A stretch of 64,000 bases of DNA from Promethearchaeia archaeon (GTDB taxonomy: Archaea; Asgardarchaeota; Lokiarchaeia; Sigyniarchaeales; SOKP01). The DNA lies in assembly GCA_029856105.1 (NCBI GenBank), contig JAHQWH010000015.1, forward strand, positions 164,543 through 228,542. Direction: 5' to 3'. Position 1 is the stretch's first letter, and each line of letters opens with the position of its first letter. The notes beneath the pieces are model-generated. The model worked only from the letters and a program-made list of their open reading frames with translations. It did not search any database and had not been told where the DNA came from. A program made the position numbers and the translations under genes. Positions 35,819 to 43,778 of this stretch are shown here, piece by piece.

Positions 35819-35880
35819 ACTTTTTTCAAAAATAGTGAAAAGAAAAATGAAAGCGATCGAATTATTTTGCTAAACTTTAC
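35819..35880 (+). pseudogene. Remnant of an ABC-ATPase gene 5' end with its operator
   Basis: From TTTTTC to GCGATCGAA this stretch matches the leader and first codons of the ABC ATPase gene at 39285-39324 with about 5 differences in 40 nt. It includes the operator TTTTCA-N7-TGAAAA (35823-35841) and an ATG whose frame reads MKAIELFC and then stops (compare MNAIEIKD). It lies just beyond the 3' end of the first ABC permease. It is taken as debris of a third ABC module copy. Confidence 0.5.
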
Positions 35881-35928
35881 GAGATTGACATTGATAGCAC
35901 GAGCGCTTATTTGAAAAATAAAAGAATA

Positions 35929-36747
35929 TTAATTTGGAATGTCTTTTTTGTTGAAAACTATGAGGCTTCCGATTACGAGCGCGGCATTTATCGACGCTAA
36001 CACAATTATGTCCCGAATAAATAAATCTATATCCGCGTGTACAAGATAATCGAGGGGATTGTAATAAAAGAACACCGTAAAATACTTCAAGTTTTCGATC
36101 TCTTCCATGTAAGAATAAAACCCATCGATAAAAAACATTAAAAAGATCGCGACTATGCCTATTACCATTGCTTTCTTGGAATTAAGGAAAATTGTCGAGC
36201 CGAAAAAGGCAATCATAGATAAAGCGCTTAAAAACAGGACAACCATAACATAAGTCCCCCACACGCGGTCCCAATAAAGACCCTCAGCTATAAACATCTG
36301 AGAAGTTGCGATCCCTCCAGAGAGGATAAGAAACGCCAAAGTCATCATAATTGTTATAAGCATATATAGCGAAACAATTTTGCTACCCAAAAACTTGGTT
36401 CGAGTTATTGGTTTTGACAAGGACAACTCGATGGTTTTTTCTTCGATATCTTGCGATAGAAGCGAACTTGCAGAAAAAACCAAATATATTCCAGCGTACA
36501 ACCAAAGAAAGCCTAATACCTCCACGGTAAGGAAACCATAAGGATTAGTCATGGCAACCATTCCTCCAAAAAAATCTAACATGCCTTCTGGGAGCAGAGC
36601 TATAATAGAGGCCATGGCTTCCAAATCGAATTCGTTTAATATATATGTTGTAAAAACCCCTAACAATCCTGTAATTCCCCCAAGAAGAATGGTCGCCCAT
36701 TTTTTATCTTTTAAATATTCTTTCACTATTGTTAGCAATTGACCCAT
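35929..36747 (-). CDS. ABC-2 type transporter permease
   Basis: 272 aa with about six membrane helices and the NosY/ABC-2 pattern: a long first loop, then LSQDIEEKTIELSLSKPITRTKFLGSKIVSLY, the hallmark coupling region. It ends IVFNKKDIPN, closely like the paralogue at 40263 (LIFNKRDIPV). It begins directly after the ATPase stop, so the two genes form one exporter. Substrate unknown. The order regulators-ATPase-permease on one strand suggests a single regulated unit. Confidence 0.85.
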   Translation of the reverse strand: MGQLLTIVKEYLKDKKWATILLGGITGLLGVFTTYILNEFDLEAMASIIALLPEGMLDFFGGMVAMTNPYGFLTVEVLGFLWLYAGIYLVFSASSLLSQDIEEKTIELSLSKPITRTKFLGSKIVSLYMLITIMMTLAFLILSGGIATSQMFIAEGLYWDRVWGTYVMVVLFLSALSMIAFFGSTIFLNSKKAMVIGIVAIFLMFFIDGFYSYMEEIENLKYFTVFFYYNPLDYLVHADIDLFIRDIIVLASINAALVIGSLIVFNKKDIPN

Positions 36748-37719
36748 TTAATCCATCAACCCCTTAGCTTTAATATTGTCCTTTTCTAAAGAACCAACGC
36801 TGCTCGAACTTGTATCATAATATTTCATAAAAATATCCTCGAGATCGGGACTTTGAATCTCTAAATCACTTACCTTTCCGACCTGTCCTAGAATGTCTAT
36901 GATTTCGGTTAGATTTTCGCGAGAAACTGTAAGAGAAACGCTCGTCTCACTTGTTCTTAAGTTATCAACAATCCCGGTTGGGATTTTAGAGTTAAATTTT
37001 TGAAGCTCCAAAGCGGTGGGAAATTCGATCGTAATTTCTTTTAAGGCGATTTTTTTCAAACTTTGAACGGAATCTAATTCCACAATCGTTCCTTCTCGAA
37101 TAATTCCAACGCGATGGGCAACTTTTTCGACTTCCCCTAGTAAATGAGAGCTTAAAAGAACCGTCGAGCCAAAATTTTTTTGCTGTTCGTAAAGAATTTT
37201 GTAATATTCGGCCGTAATAAAAGGATCCAAACCCGAGGTTGGCTCATCAACTATTAATAGCTCAGTTTCTGGCGCAAAAGTAAGGACAATTCCGATCTTT
37301 TGCTTGTTCCCTTTGCTAAGTTCTTTCACTTTCCTGTCTAAAACTAAGTCAATACGCTCTGCCAACTCCTCAATCTTTCTATTGGGTACAGGTTTGTTAT
37401 ACATCTTTAAAAGGAATTGAAGATTTTTTCGCACCGTTTTGTCTTTATAGAATCCCAAGTCACCAGGTAAATATGCTGTTCTCCGTCGAATTTCAGTGCT
37501 ATGTTGCTTCACATCCAATCCAAATACTTGAGCTTCTCCGGAAGTTCGTCGAATGAAATTAAGTAAGACCCTAATTGTGGTGGTTTTCCCAGCTCCATTT
37601 GGTCCGAGCAGCCCAAAGATCTCACCTTTTTTTACCTCAAATGTTAAATTCTCAATTCCACGAGATTTCCCATAATATTTTGTGAGAGCTTTTGTTTTTA
37701 TTACGAAGTTTTCATCCAT
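36748..37719 (-). CDS. ABC transporter ATP-binding protein
   Basis: 323 aa ATPase of the ABC-2/CcmA class: Walker A GPNGAGKTT near residue 40, the signature as KELSKGNKQKIG, Walker B LLIVDEPTSGLDP and the switch histidine in LLSSHLLGEVEK. A C-terminal 100-residue extension (EITIEFPTAL...DLEDIFMKYY) is typical of this group. It powers the adjacent permease. It lies 101 nt after the regulator gene at 37821 on the same strand. Confidence 0.93.
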   Translation of the reverse strand: MDENFVIKTKALTKYYGKSRGIENLTFEVKKGEIFGLLGPNGAGKTTTIRVLLNFIRRTSGEAQVFGLDVKQHSTEIRRRTAYLPGDLGFYKDKTVRKNLQFLLKMYNKPVPNRKIEELAERIDLVLDRKVKELSKGNKQKIGIVLTFAPETELLIVDEPTSGLDPFITAEYYKILYEQQKNFGSTVLLSSHLLGEVEKVAHRVGIIREGTIVELDSVQSLKKIALKEITIEFPTALELQKFNSKIPTGIVDNLRTSETSVSLTVSRENLTEIIDILGQVGKVSDLEIQSPDLEDIFMKYYDTSSSSVGSLEKDNIKAKGLMD

Positions 37720-37820
37720 ATCTCTAAAATATATTTATAAAATAAAAAGATTTATCGATTGAAATTTTCTATTACTTTTATCTACACTGCAGCATAAAAT
37801 TTCTGTAGCTATTCATAACT

Positions 37821-38336
37821 TTATTCGCCTTGATGATTGATCAATTCTTTTTCGATCGTTTTTATCAATTCGAGAGAAAAAGGGATGGAATTAGCCAGAA
37901 CATTGACTAACTGATAAATTTTGTCAAAACCATGCAAATTTTCTAACAAAACCTTTTCTTTTTCAATACCATCTTTGATAGCATTAATGCTTTCAGCAAA
38001 TCTTGAGATGCCTTTTGTAAGGTCCCTGAATGAATGAACAAAAGCTATATTGGGATTTTTCATGGAATAAGTAATTTCTCCCGTGGTAGACACACTAGTC
38101 TTTTCGATAAGGTCCATAGAAATTAATTTTGTTAATTCTTGTGATATCGTTCCTCGCGAAAATCCCGTTAGTTCTTGTAATTTTTCTTGAGTCAAGGATT
38201 TTCTGGTAATAAAATAAATTCTTATTGTCGTGAAAGTAGTTTTTTGCCCAATAAAAAGAGAGTAGGACAATAGGAATTTAAAAATATCCTTTTCAATCGC
38301 TCTTATTTCATCGTCGAATTCTTCAATTGTAATCAA
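37821..38336 (-). CDS. Winged-helix regulator, C-half type (GbsR/MarR-like)
   Basis: 171 aa. The DNA-binding core is SLTQEKLQELTGFSRGTISQELTKL (about residues 47-71), followed by a beta wing and a helical tail. It matches the C-terminal half of the fused regulator at 11578 and the protein at 41085. The gene starts at TTG and overlaps its upstream neighbour by 4 nt (TTGA) behind a GGAGG site, so translation of the pair is coupled, which suggests a heterodimer. It is upstream of the minus-strand ABC exporter genes. Confidence 0.8.
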   Translation of the reverse strand: MITIEEFDDEIRAIEKDIFKFLLSYSLFIGQKTTFTTIRIYFITRKSLTQEKLQELTGFSRGTISQELTKLISMDLIEKTSVSTTGEITYSMKNPNIAFVHSFRDLTKGISRFAESINAIKDGIEKEKVLLENLHGFDKIYQLVNVLANSIPFSLELIKTIEKELINHQGE

Positions 38337-39115
38337 GTATTATCCTCCTTCAACTCTTTTATAAAACTTGCTTCTTTAATTTTTTCTAGCAATTTCACAT
38401 TGTATTCGAAAAAGTTAATCATTTCGGTTACTCTTTTTGAGAGAATATCATAACCCCTCTTATCTTTATATTTATCTAATTCTTGAACCTTACTTTGTAA
38501 AAACTTTATTGCGAGTTCATTAGATTCAGATTTATAGGATCCAATATTAGAAGCAATATCAGCCATATTAACACCTAAAGCGTAGATATATTCGCGTGCT
38601 CCTTCTAAAGGTTCTTTTTTTATTGCAGGAACACTCGATAATACTTTTAAAGTCTGAGAGATAGCCCCCTTTGAAAATCCTGTTAATTCTTTAAGTTGTG
38701 TCTGAGTTAGGTTTTCATGAAGTAGTAAATAGCCTATTATTGAACCAAAAACAGCATTTTGACCCTTAACTTTACCGGCATCTACCAGAATTTCTATTAA
38801 TCTCTTTTCATAAACTCTAACTTTCCCTTCATATATGTGTGATTTACTTTTTAAATGTTGAGTATAACAAAGATCAAATGTTTCTTCCATTGCTTTCCAT
38901 AAGGTGTTAGCTTCGTCATCGTCAACATCGAGTTCTTTAATATTTCTTTTTAATTGATGTAACGAATCATTGTCCCATAGTGGATTAGTGAGGAAATCTT
39001 TAATTTTTTCTTTTAGGTAATTAATATTTCTACCCTTATTTTGTCTCAAATATTCTTGAGTTATGGTCTCCGTTAATTCTAAAATATATCTAAATTTTTC
39101 TGAATTAGTTTGCAT
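38333..39115 (-). CDS. Winged-helix regulator, N-half type, with N-terminal extension
   Basis: 260 aa. Residues about 90-215 are the HTH domain (NLTQTQLKELTGFSKGAISQTLKVL) with helical tail, matching the N-terminal half of 11578 and the 171 aa protein at 41607. An extra 85-residue helical N-terminal part (FRYILELTETITQEYLRQNKG) is not found in those relatives. Together with the coupled gene at 37821 it should bind the TTTTCA-N7-TGAAA repeats in its own divergent promoter region (39191-39304) and control both ABC modules. The ligand is unknown. Confidence 0.8.
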   Translation of the reverse strand: MQTNSEKFRYILELTETITQEYLRQNKGRNINYLKEKIKDFLTNPLWDNDSLHQLKRNIKELDVDDDEANTLWKAMEETFDLCYTQHLKSKSHIYEGKVRVYEKRLIEILVDAGKVKGQNAVFGSIIGYLLLHENLTQTQLKELTGFSKGAISQTLKVLSSVPAIKKEPLEGAREYIYALGVNMADIASNIGSYKSESNELAIKFLQSKVQELDKYKDKRGYDILSKRVTEMINFFEYNVKLLEKIKEASFIKELKEDNT

Positions 39116-39190
39116 TGATAGGGGGTATGAAATCTAGCCACTTTAATTTATATTCCTTACATATAACATGGGATTACTTGTTTTTAAGTG

Positions 39191-39304
39191 TTTTCAAATT
39201 ACATGAATTTTGAGGATTTCATTTTCACTAAAAATGAAAATGCTTATATATGCAAAAAAATATTAGTATTATAATAAGGAAAGATTTTTCAAAAAATGTG
39301 AAAA
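39191..39304. promoter_or_regulatory. Three TTTTCA-N7-TGAAA operator sites between regulator and ABC module 2
   Basis: TTTTCA-N7-TGAATT at 39191-39209, CATTTTCA-N7-TGAAAATG at 39220-39242 (perfect 8-bp arms) and TTTTCA-N7-TGAAAA at 39286-39304. The middle site is directly before the TATA-like TTATATA at 39244-39250; the last is in the leader just before the ATPase start at 39310. The spacer is 7 nt in every case. Confidence 0.65.
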
Positions 39305-39309
39305 ATAAA

Positions 39310-40266
39310 ATGAACGCGATCGAAATTAAAGATTTAAAAAAATATTATAACAAAGGAAAAATCAAAGCAGTTGACGGAATTTCGCTTAAAGTTCCAAAAG
39401 GAGCAAGATTTGGATTTTTGGGACCAAATGGTGCAGGAAAAACAACAACTATTAGATGCATTTTGGGTTTTCTTAATCCCGATAGTGGAATAACTATGAT
39501 CAATGGCGAAGAAATTAACCCAAAAAAAGATGTTAAAATTCGGAACCAAATTGGATACTTACCAGGAGAACTTGGTCTTTATAGATATATGACTGCAGAT
39601 CAATTGATTAAATATTTTGCTAAACTATTTGACATCGAAATCGACTGGAAATTTATTAGAGATGTCACGGAGAGACTTGAAATTGAAATGGATAGGAAAA
39701 TGGGCGTGCTCAGTAAAGGAAACAAACAGAAAGTAGGCGTTTTAACCGCCTTAATGGGTAAATTTGATATATTAATTATGGATGAACCCACTTCTGGTCT
39801 TGATCCTTTAATGCAATCGGAATTTTATAGGATAATTGCTGAGCGCCAAGAAGAATCTAATTGCACTGTGTTTGTATCAAGTCATGTGCTTCCTGAAATT
39901 GAAAAATTTTGCGATAATGTTGCAATTATTAAAAATGGCAAAATTGTAGAAGTTTCCAGTGTTCAAGAGCTTAAAAAAAAAAGTCTAAAACGAATTGAAC
40001 TAGATTTCGAAAACAATAAAAGTTTAGCGGAATTTAATTCATTTCTTTTGTCAGATTTCCCTGAAGCTATTGTAAAACAAAATTACCAAGAAAGAATTGA
40101 ATTTTTACTCCCTTACAACCAGTCTCGCGATATATTACACTATATAAGTAAAAATAAATGGGCGGGAATGTCTATTAAAGACTTTAACATTACTCACTCA
40201 ACTTTGGATAATATATTTCTCGAATATTATAAGGATTCTAATTCTAAAGGAGGTGGAGTTGTTTGA
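39310..40266 (+). CDS. ABC transporter ATP-binding protein (module 2)
   Basis: About 318 aa from ATG 39310 (MNAIEIKDLKKYYNKGK). The track start at 39250 lies in the promoter/operator and adds 20 unlikely residues. Walker A GPNGAGKTT, signature VLSKGNKQKVG, Walker B ILIMDEPTSGLDP and switch FVSSHVLPEIE are intact, and the C-terminal extension ends DNIFLEYY as in the paralogue at 36748. It overlaps the permease start by 4 nt. Control by the operator sites in its leader is likely. Confidence 0.92.
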   Translation: MNAIEIKDLKKYYNKGKIKAVDGISLKVPKGARFGFLGPNGAGKTTTIRCILGFLNPDSGITMINGEEINPKKDVKIRNQIGYLPGELGLYRYMTADQLIKYFAKLFDIEIDWKFIRDVTERLEIEMDRKMGVLSKGNKQKVGVLTALMGKFDILIMDEPTSGLDPLMQSEFYRIIAERQEESNCTVFVSSHVLPEIEKFCDNVAIIKNGKIVEVSSVQELKKKSLKRIELDFENNKSLAEFNSFLLSDFPEAIVKQNYQERIEFLLPYNQSRDILHYISKNKWAGMSIKDFNITHSTLDNIFLEYYKDSNSKGGGVV

Positions 40267-41078
40267 AGTTAATTCAAACTACTATAAAGGAAATAAGGTA
40301 CAATATTAAAGCTATTATAATACTGGCACTATGTTTTGGATTATTCTTTTTAGCATTTATGGCTATGTATGATCCTACTCTCTTTGAAGATATGGAAGCA
40401 TTACTTGAGAGTTATCCTGAAGCAATTGTACAAATGGTGGGTGACTATGTTGCATTATCTACATTTGGAGGGTTTATAAATGTTTACCTTTTCTCAATGA
40501 CTTGGTTTTATTTTGGTTTTTATTTCATCATAAAAACAGCGCAAGATATACCAAAAGAAATCGAAGATAAAACGATTGATATTATTTTATCAAAACCTAT
40601 AAAGCGTTGGAAATTTGTAATAGGTAAATATATACGACATATCATAACCGCTTTTATTGTTGTTGCCTTTTCAAGTTTTGGAGTTCTTATTGGTGTTTTC
40701 GCCTTTCCAACCATAATTCCTAGCGAAGTATACTTTAACGAGATATATACGGCTTTCTTTTGGCTTTTTGTATTTTTAGTTGCTTTGATTAGTACATCGT
40801 TATTCTTTTCGACATTTCTCCAATCCAAGCGAGCACTTACTTTAAGCTTTGCTTTTGTAACATTTTTTTACATTGTAGGAATATTTTGGGAAGCATTTCC
40901 AGAAGCAATACAGGGTATGAGATTTGTTAGTATCTTTTACTATTTTGAAACATCTAATCTACTCGTAAATCATGTGTGGGATAATGTCTTCCTAAACATT
41001 TTAATTCTAACGGGATATTCAGCTTGTATGGTAGGTTTATCAGTGCTTATTTTTAATAAGCGAGATATTCCCGTTTAA
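40263..41078 (+). CDS. ABC-2 type transporter permease (module 2)
   Basis: 271 aa, six predicted membrane helices, with IPKEIEDKTIDIILSKPIKRWKFVIGKYIRHI as the coupling region and LIFNKRDIPV at the end. It is a clear paralogue of 35929. It starts at TTG within the TGA of the ATPase gene, so the two subunits are made together. It is convergent with the regulator pair 41085/41607, separated by 6 nt. Exported substrate unknown. Confidence 0.85.
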   Translation: MKLIQTTIKEIRYNIKAIIILALCFGLFFLAFMAMYDPTLFEDMEALLESYPEAIVQMVGDYVALSTFGGFINVYLFSMTWFYFGFYFIIKTAQDIPKEIEDKTIDIILSKPIKRWKFVIGKYIRHIITAFIVVAFSSFGVLIGVFAFPTIIPSEVYFNEIYTAFFWLFVFLVALISTSLFFSTFLQSKRALTLSFAFVTFFYIVGIFWEAFPEAIQGMRFVSIFYYFETSNLLVNHVWDNVFLNILILTGYSACMVGLSVLIFNKRDIPV

Positions 41079-41084
41079 TTTTTT

Positions 41085-41603
41085 TTATTTTATTTCCAGA
41101 CTATCAGCAAATTTTTCATATAGTTTAATCGCTGGTATATAGAAATTTATAACATTCATAATATTATTGTAGCCGTTCATTGTTTCTAGTTTACTACGCT
41201 TATTTTCCATTTCATTTTTCATTTTTTCGAGTTCACCTTCCCATTTTAACATAACAGTGATAATATTCTTAACTCTAGTGTTAGAAATTTGTTCAACCGA
41301 TTCAAATGTATATACTTTTTTACGAATACTAGGGATTTTTTTTCTAATGATCATTCCGGAGTCTACAAGGTTATTTAATTCTTGCGAGATTTTCCCAGAG
41401 GAATAACCAGTGAGATTTTTGAGGAGATTTTGGGAAATTTCTTTTCTTAATATTATGTAGATCAATATTCTTGAAGTAATTTCATTTCTAGTAGAATATA
41501 ATGGAGATTTAATTAAGTAATCAACGATTTCTTTCTCAATTTTCCTAACATTTAGATCATAAGGATCTTCGTCATCCAATTCGTCATACACTCCCTTTTT
41601 CAA
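41085..41603 (-). CDS. Winged-helix regulator, C-half type (second pair)
   Basis: 172 aa. The HTH is EISQNLLKNLTGYSSGKISQELNNL (about residues 53-77), then a wing (RKKIPSIRKKVYTF) and a helical tail with NGYNNIMNVINFY. It corresponds to 37821 and to the second half of 11578. It begins 3 nt after the end of 41607, so the two are cotranscribed. It probably acts as a heterodimer with that partner on TTTTCA-N7-TGAAA sites. Confidence 0.78.
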   Translation of the reverse strand: MKKGVYDELDDEDPYDLNVRKIEKEIVDYLIKSPLYSTRNEITSRILIYIILRKEISQNLLKNLTGYSSGKISQELNNLVDSGMIIRKKIPSIRKKVYTFESVEQISNTRVKNIITVMLKWEGELEKMKNEMENKRSKLETMNGYNNIMNVINFYIPAIKLYEKFADSLEIK

Positions 41604-41606
41604 TCA

Positions 41607-42122
41607 CTATTCTCCGCTAAATGTTTCACTCATAGAAGAAGCAATATTCAAAACCTTGTTAAACCCATCCAATAACACATTAATTTGAGTGTGAAGATTA
41701 AGATATCCTTCCTTATTCCTAAATTCATCCAGTTCGTTTAATTTATCTTCCAAAAATTTAGAGACTATAGTAAAATGTTCAGATGAAACCTCACTAGTTC
41801 TTTCAATTAGTTGTGGGAGGTTTCCAGTTAGTAAATATTGATATTTATTGCTCATTGCTATTCTCTCTTTTTGTACAACGCCAAGCTTAATTAAATTACT
41901 TAGTGTTGTAGAAATTGTACCTGTAGAATAGCCAGTCAACTCTTTCAAATTAGATTGAGTAAGTTTATTGTGAATCATTAAATATCCAAGAATCTCTTGA
42001 ATTTTTGAAGGGGTATCCTTGTTTTTACCAATATCTATAAAGAATTTGATAAGCGTTTTTTCGTACTCTTTGATTTTTCCTCTAAATCTAAAATCGTGAT
42101 CTTGTGATAGATTTGAATTCAT
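41607..42122 (-). CDS. Winged-helix regulator, N-half type (second pair)
   Basis: 171 aa. The core is KLTQSNLKELTGYSTGTISTTLSNL. The N-terminal IKEYEKTLIKFFIDIGKNK is strikingly like RNYEKEVIKFFVEYGKNK in 11578, which shows common origin. It lacks the 85-residue extension of 38333. The site TTTTCA-N7-TGAAAT lies 32 nt upstream of its start codon, consistent with autoregulation. Confidence 0.8.
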   Translation of the reverse strand: MNSNLSQDHDFRFRGKIKEYEKTLIKFFIDIGKNKDTPSKIQEILGYLMIHNKLTQSNLKELTGYSTGTISTTLSNLIKLGVVQKERIAMSNKYQYLLTGNLPQLIERTSEVSSEHFTIVSKFLEDKLNELDEFRNKEGYLNLHTQINVLLDGFNKVLNIASSMSETFSGE

Positions 42123-42153
42123 TAGTTCTATATAGTTTTTAAGATTTTTAAAC

Positions 42154-42172
42154 TTTTCATATTGAGTGAAAT
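42154..42172. promoter_or_regulatory. TTTTCA-N7-TGAAAT operator upstream of the second regulator pair
   Basis: Inverted repeat with the same 7-nt spacer as at 11505 and 39286; it overlaps a perfect TGAAATTTCA palindrome (42167-42176). It is placed between the divergent genes 41607 and 42302. Confidence 0.6.
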
Positions 42173-42235
42173 TTCATAAAATATGAGAAACCTTTAAATA
42201 TGTAGTTTATTATTTATATTATAGATACTTCAAAA

Positions 42236-42253
42236 CTCATGAAAGTTCATGAG
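42236..42253. promoter_or_regulatory. Perfect palindrome CTCATGAAAGTTCATGAG
   Basis: Eight-base arms around a 2-nt centre, 49 nt before the start of the gene at 42302 and about 25 nt after a TATA-like TTTATATT. Likely a regulator binding site near the transcription start; distinct in sequence from the TTTTCA-N7-TGAAA family. Confidence 0.55.
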
Positions 42254-42301
42254 AATTGAGGAAATAAAAATATAAAGAAAAGAAAAAGGAGTGAAAAGAA
42301 A

Positions 42302-42547
42302 GTGATCTCAGAAGAAAAATTTAAAAATTATGAAGAAGGTTTTTATTTTGAAGGACCTGAAACGATAGAGAAGGAAAAAAAAGTCAAAAAGATTTTTAAC
42401 CACGGACACATATATGATATTTTTCCAACCTATGATCTTCAAGATGAAAAACTGACTCAAGATATATTAGAAGTTTATAAAATTCTGTTCTGGGGAATAT
42501 CTGCTTTAGTTTCCACACTCCTTTGGTTGTATTTTTTTCTCACCTAG
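42302..42547 (+). CDS. Small membrane protein (81 aa)
   Basis: Starts at GTG 42302 behind AAGGAG. The first 55 residues are charged and acidic (EEKFKNYEEGFYFEGPETIEKEKKVKK). The C-terminus is a single membrane helix (ILFWGISALVSTLLWLYFFLT). I recognise no family. The acyltransferase gene follows after about 53 nt on the same strand, so they may be cotranscribed from a promoter carrying the CTCATGAA palindrome. Confidence 0.6.
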   Translation: MISEEKFKNYEEGFYFEGPETIEKEKKVKKIFNHGHIYDIFPTYDLQDEKLTQDILEVYKILFWGISALVSTLLWLYFFLT

Positions 42548-42600
42548 TTTTCGAGCTACAAATACAAAGGATTAGGGTTGAAAAAGGAGCGGTAAAAAAT

Positions 42601-43743
42601 ATGGTTGACGGTTCGGCAAGATGGAAAAATTCTAATGGTCATAATTATTTAGAAATTTATGCTCCAAATCATTATCAATTAGGTACGTTAGAAGGATATC
42701 ATCTTTCAAAACAAATTAAGAGCTTTAAAAAGGTAATAAAATTTTTAAGCCTAACTTTTAACTCGAAAGACTATTCGTATAAGAAACTAATTAAATTATC
42801 AAAAGATTATGAACCATTCATTCCCGATCGTTTACACTTAGAAATGGAAGGAATGGCAGATTCAGTTAATCAAATATCATTTGATGATATTTTACTACAA
42901 AACTGTTTCCTTGATATATTCTATGGGATACTTATTCCAAAGTTTTCAAATTCCAGTGCTCTTAAAAATTTCGAGATAGGATGTACCTCGTTTGGAGTGC
43001 GTAATAAAAGAAGGACATTAATTGCTCAGAATTTTGATTTTCCTTTTTTCTTTAAACCTTCTGTTGCCTTTGTTTATGTTCATATTCCAGGATATCCTAG
43101 TATATTTTCATTACGTCTAGGTGCTCTACTGACTCTTCCAATGGGTGTAAATAGTTTTGGAGTATCTGTTAGAATTAATGCGATTAAGAGTATTCGCCAA
43201 GGTGGAATCTCTATTCCAAGTTCTATAAGAGTACGTGAAGGCTTAGAAAAAGCTAAAACAGCCCAGGCATTTTTAAACTATATAACGCGTAGAGATTGTA
43301 CTGCTAGCTGTAATTTACTTATCTCAGACCTTTCTAATGTATTCTCTTTAGAAGTAATACCTTATAGATATGAAAAGAGGGAGATTAATGAGTGCGTTAC
43401 AAAGAGTAATACTTTCATCTCAGAATCCCTTCAATTAAGCCTTATTGATCCTAAGTATTCGAAAAAAAGACAAAAATACGCAGATAGAAGAATCAAGAGC
43501 GCATATGAGAAATCAGGTGGGCAATTAAATGAAAAGAGTCTTTTGAGTATTCTTAAAGATTACCCCATTATTTGCAGACGTAATTTTCTTAAACCAATGA
43601 CCTTAGCTTACTTAACGGATCACTATTTTGGGATAGGGAATCCAAGAAGTAATCCATCTGGCTTAGTTCCCATATTTAATTCTAAATACTCCAATTATTT
43701 CGAACTAAAATCAAACCCCGGAAATTATAGTTGCCATGTATAA
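42601..43743 (+). CDS. C45-family Ntn-hydrolase (acyl-CoA:6-APA acyltransferase-like)
   Basis: 380 aa from ATG 42601, which has AAAGGAG upstream; the track start at 42523 overlaps the previous gene and is unlikely. The predicted autocleavage nucleophile is Cys in EIGCTSFGVRNKRRTLIAQNFD (C128), as in C45 acyltransferases, which cut themselves before this Cys. The rest has SLRLGALLTLPMGVNSFGVSV and RDCTASCNLLISD, usual for the fold. Family members hydrolyse or exchange amide-linked acyl chains (penicillin side chains, N-acyl amino acids). No signal peptide is present. The substrate is unknown. Confidence 0.78.
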   Translation: MVDGSARWKNSNGHNYLEIYAPNHYQLGTLEGYHLSKQIKSFKKVIKFLSLTFNSKDYSYKKLIKLSKDYEPFIPDRLHLEMEGMADSVNQISFDDILLQNCFLDIFYGILIPKFSNSSALKNFEIGCTSFGVRNKRRTLIAQNFDFPFFFKPSVAFVYVHIPGYPSIFSLRLGALLTLPMGVNSFGVSVRINAIKSIRQGGISIPSSIRVREGLEKAKTAQAFLNYITRRDCTASCNLLISDLSNVFSLEVIPYRYEKREINECVTKSNTFISESLQLSLIDPKYSKKRQKYADRRIKSAYEKSGGQLNEKSLLSILKDYPIICRRNFLKPMTLAYLTDHYFGIGNPRSNPSGLVPIFNSKYSNYFELKSNPGNYSCHV

Positions 43744-43778
43744 AACAATACAAGAAGATGGTTGAATTCATTAATAAA

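Noticed and set aside
39250-39309. N-terminal extension of the ABC ATPase in the ORF track
   Set aside because: It covers the TATA-like box and an operator; the family-like start is ATG 39310.
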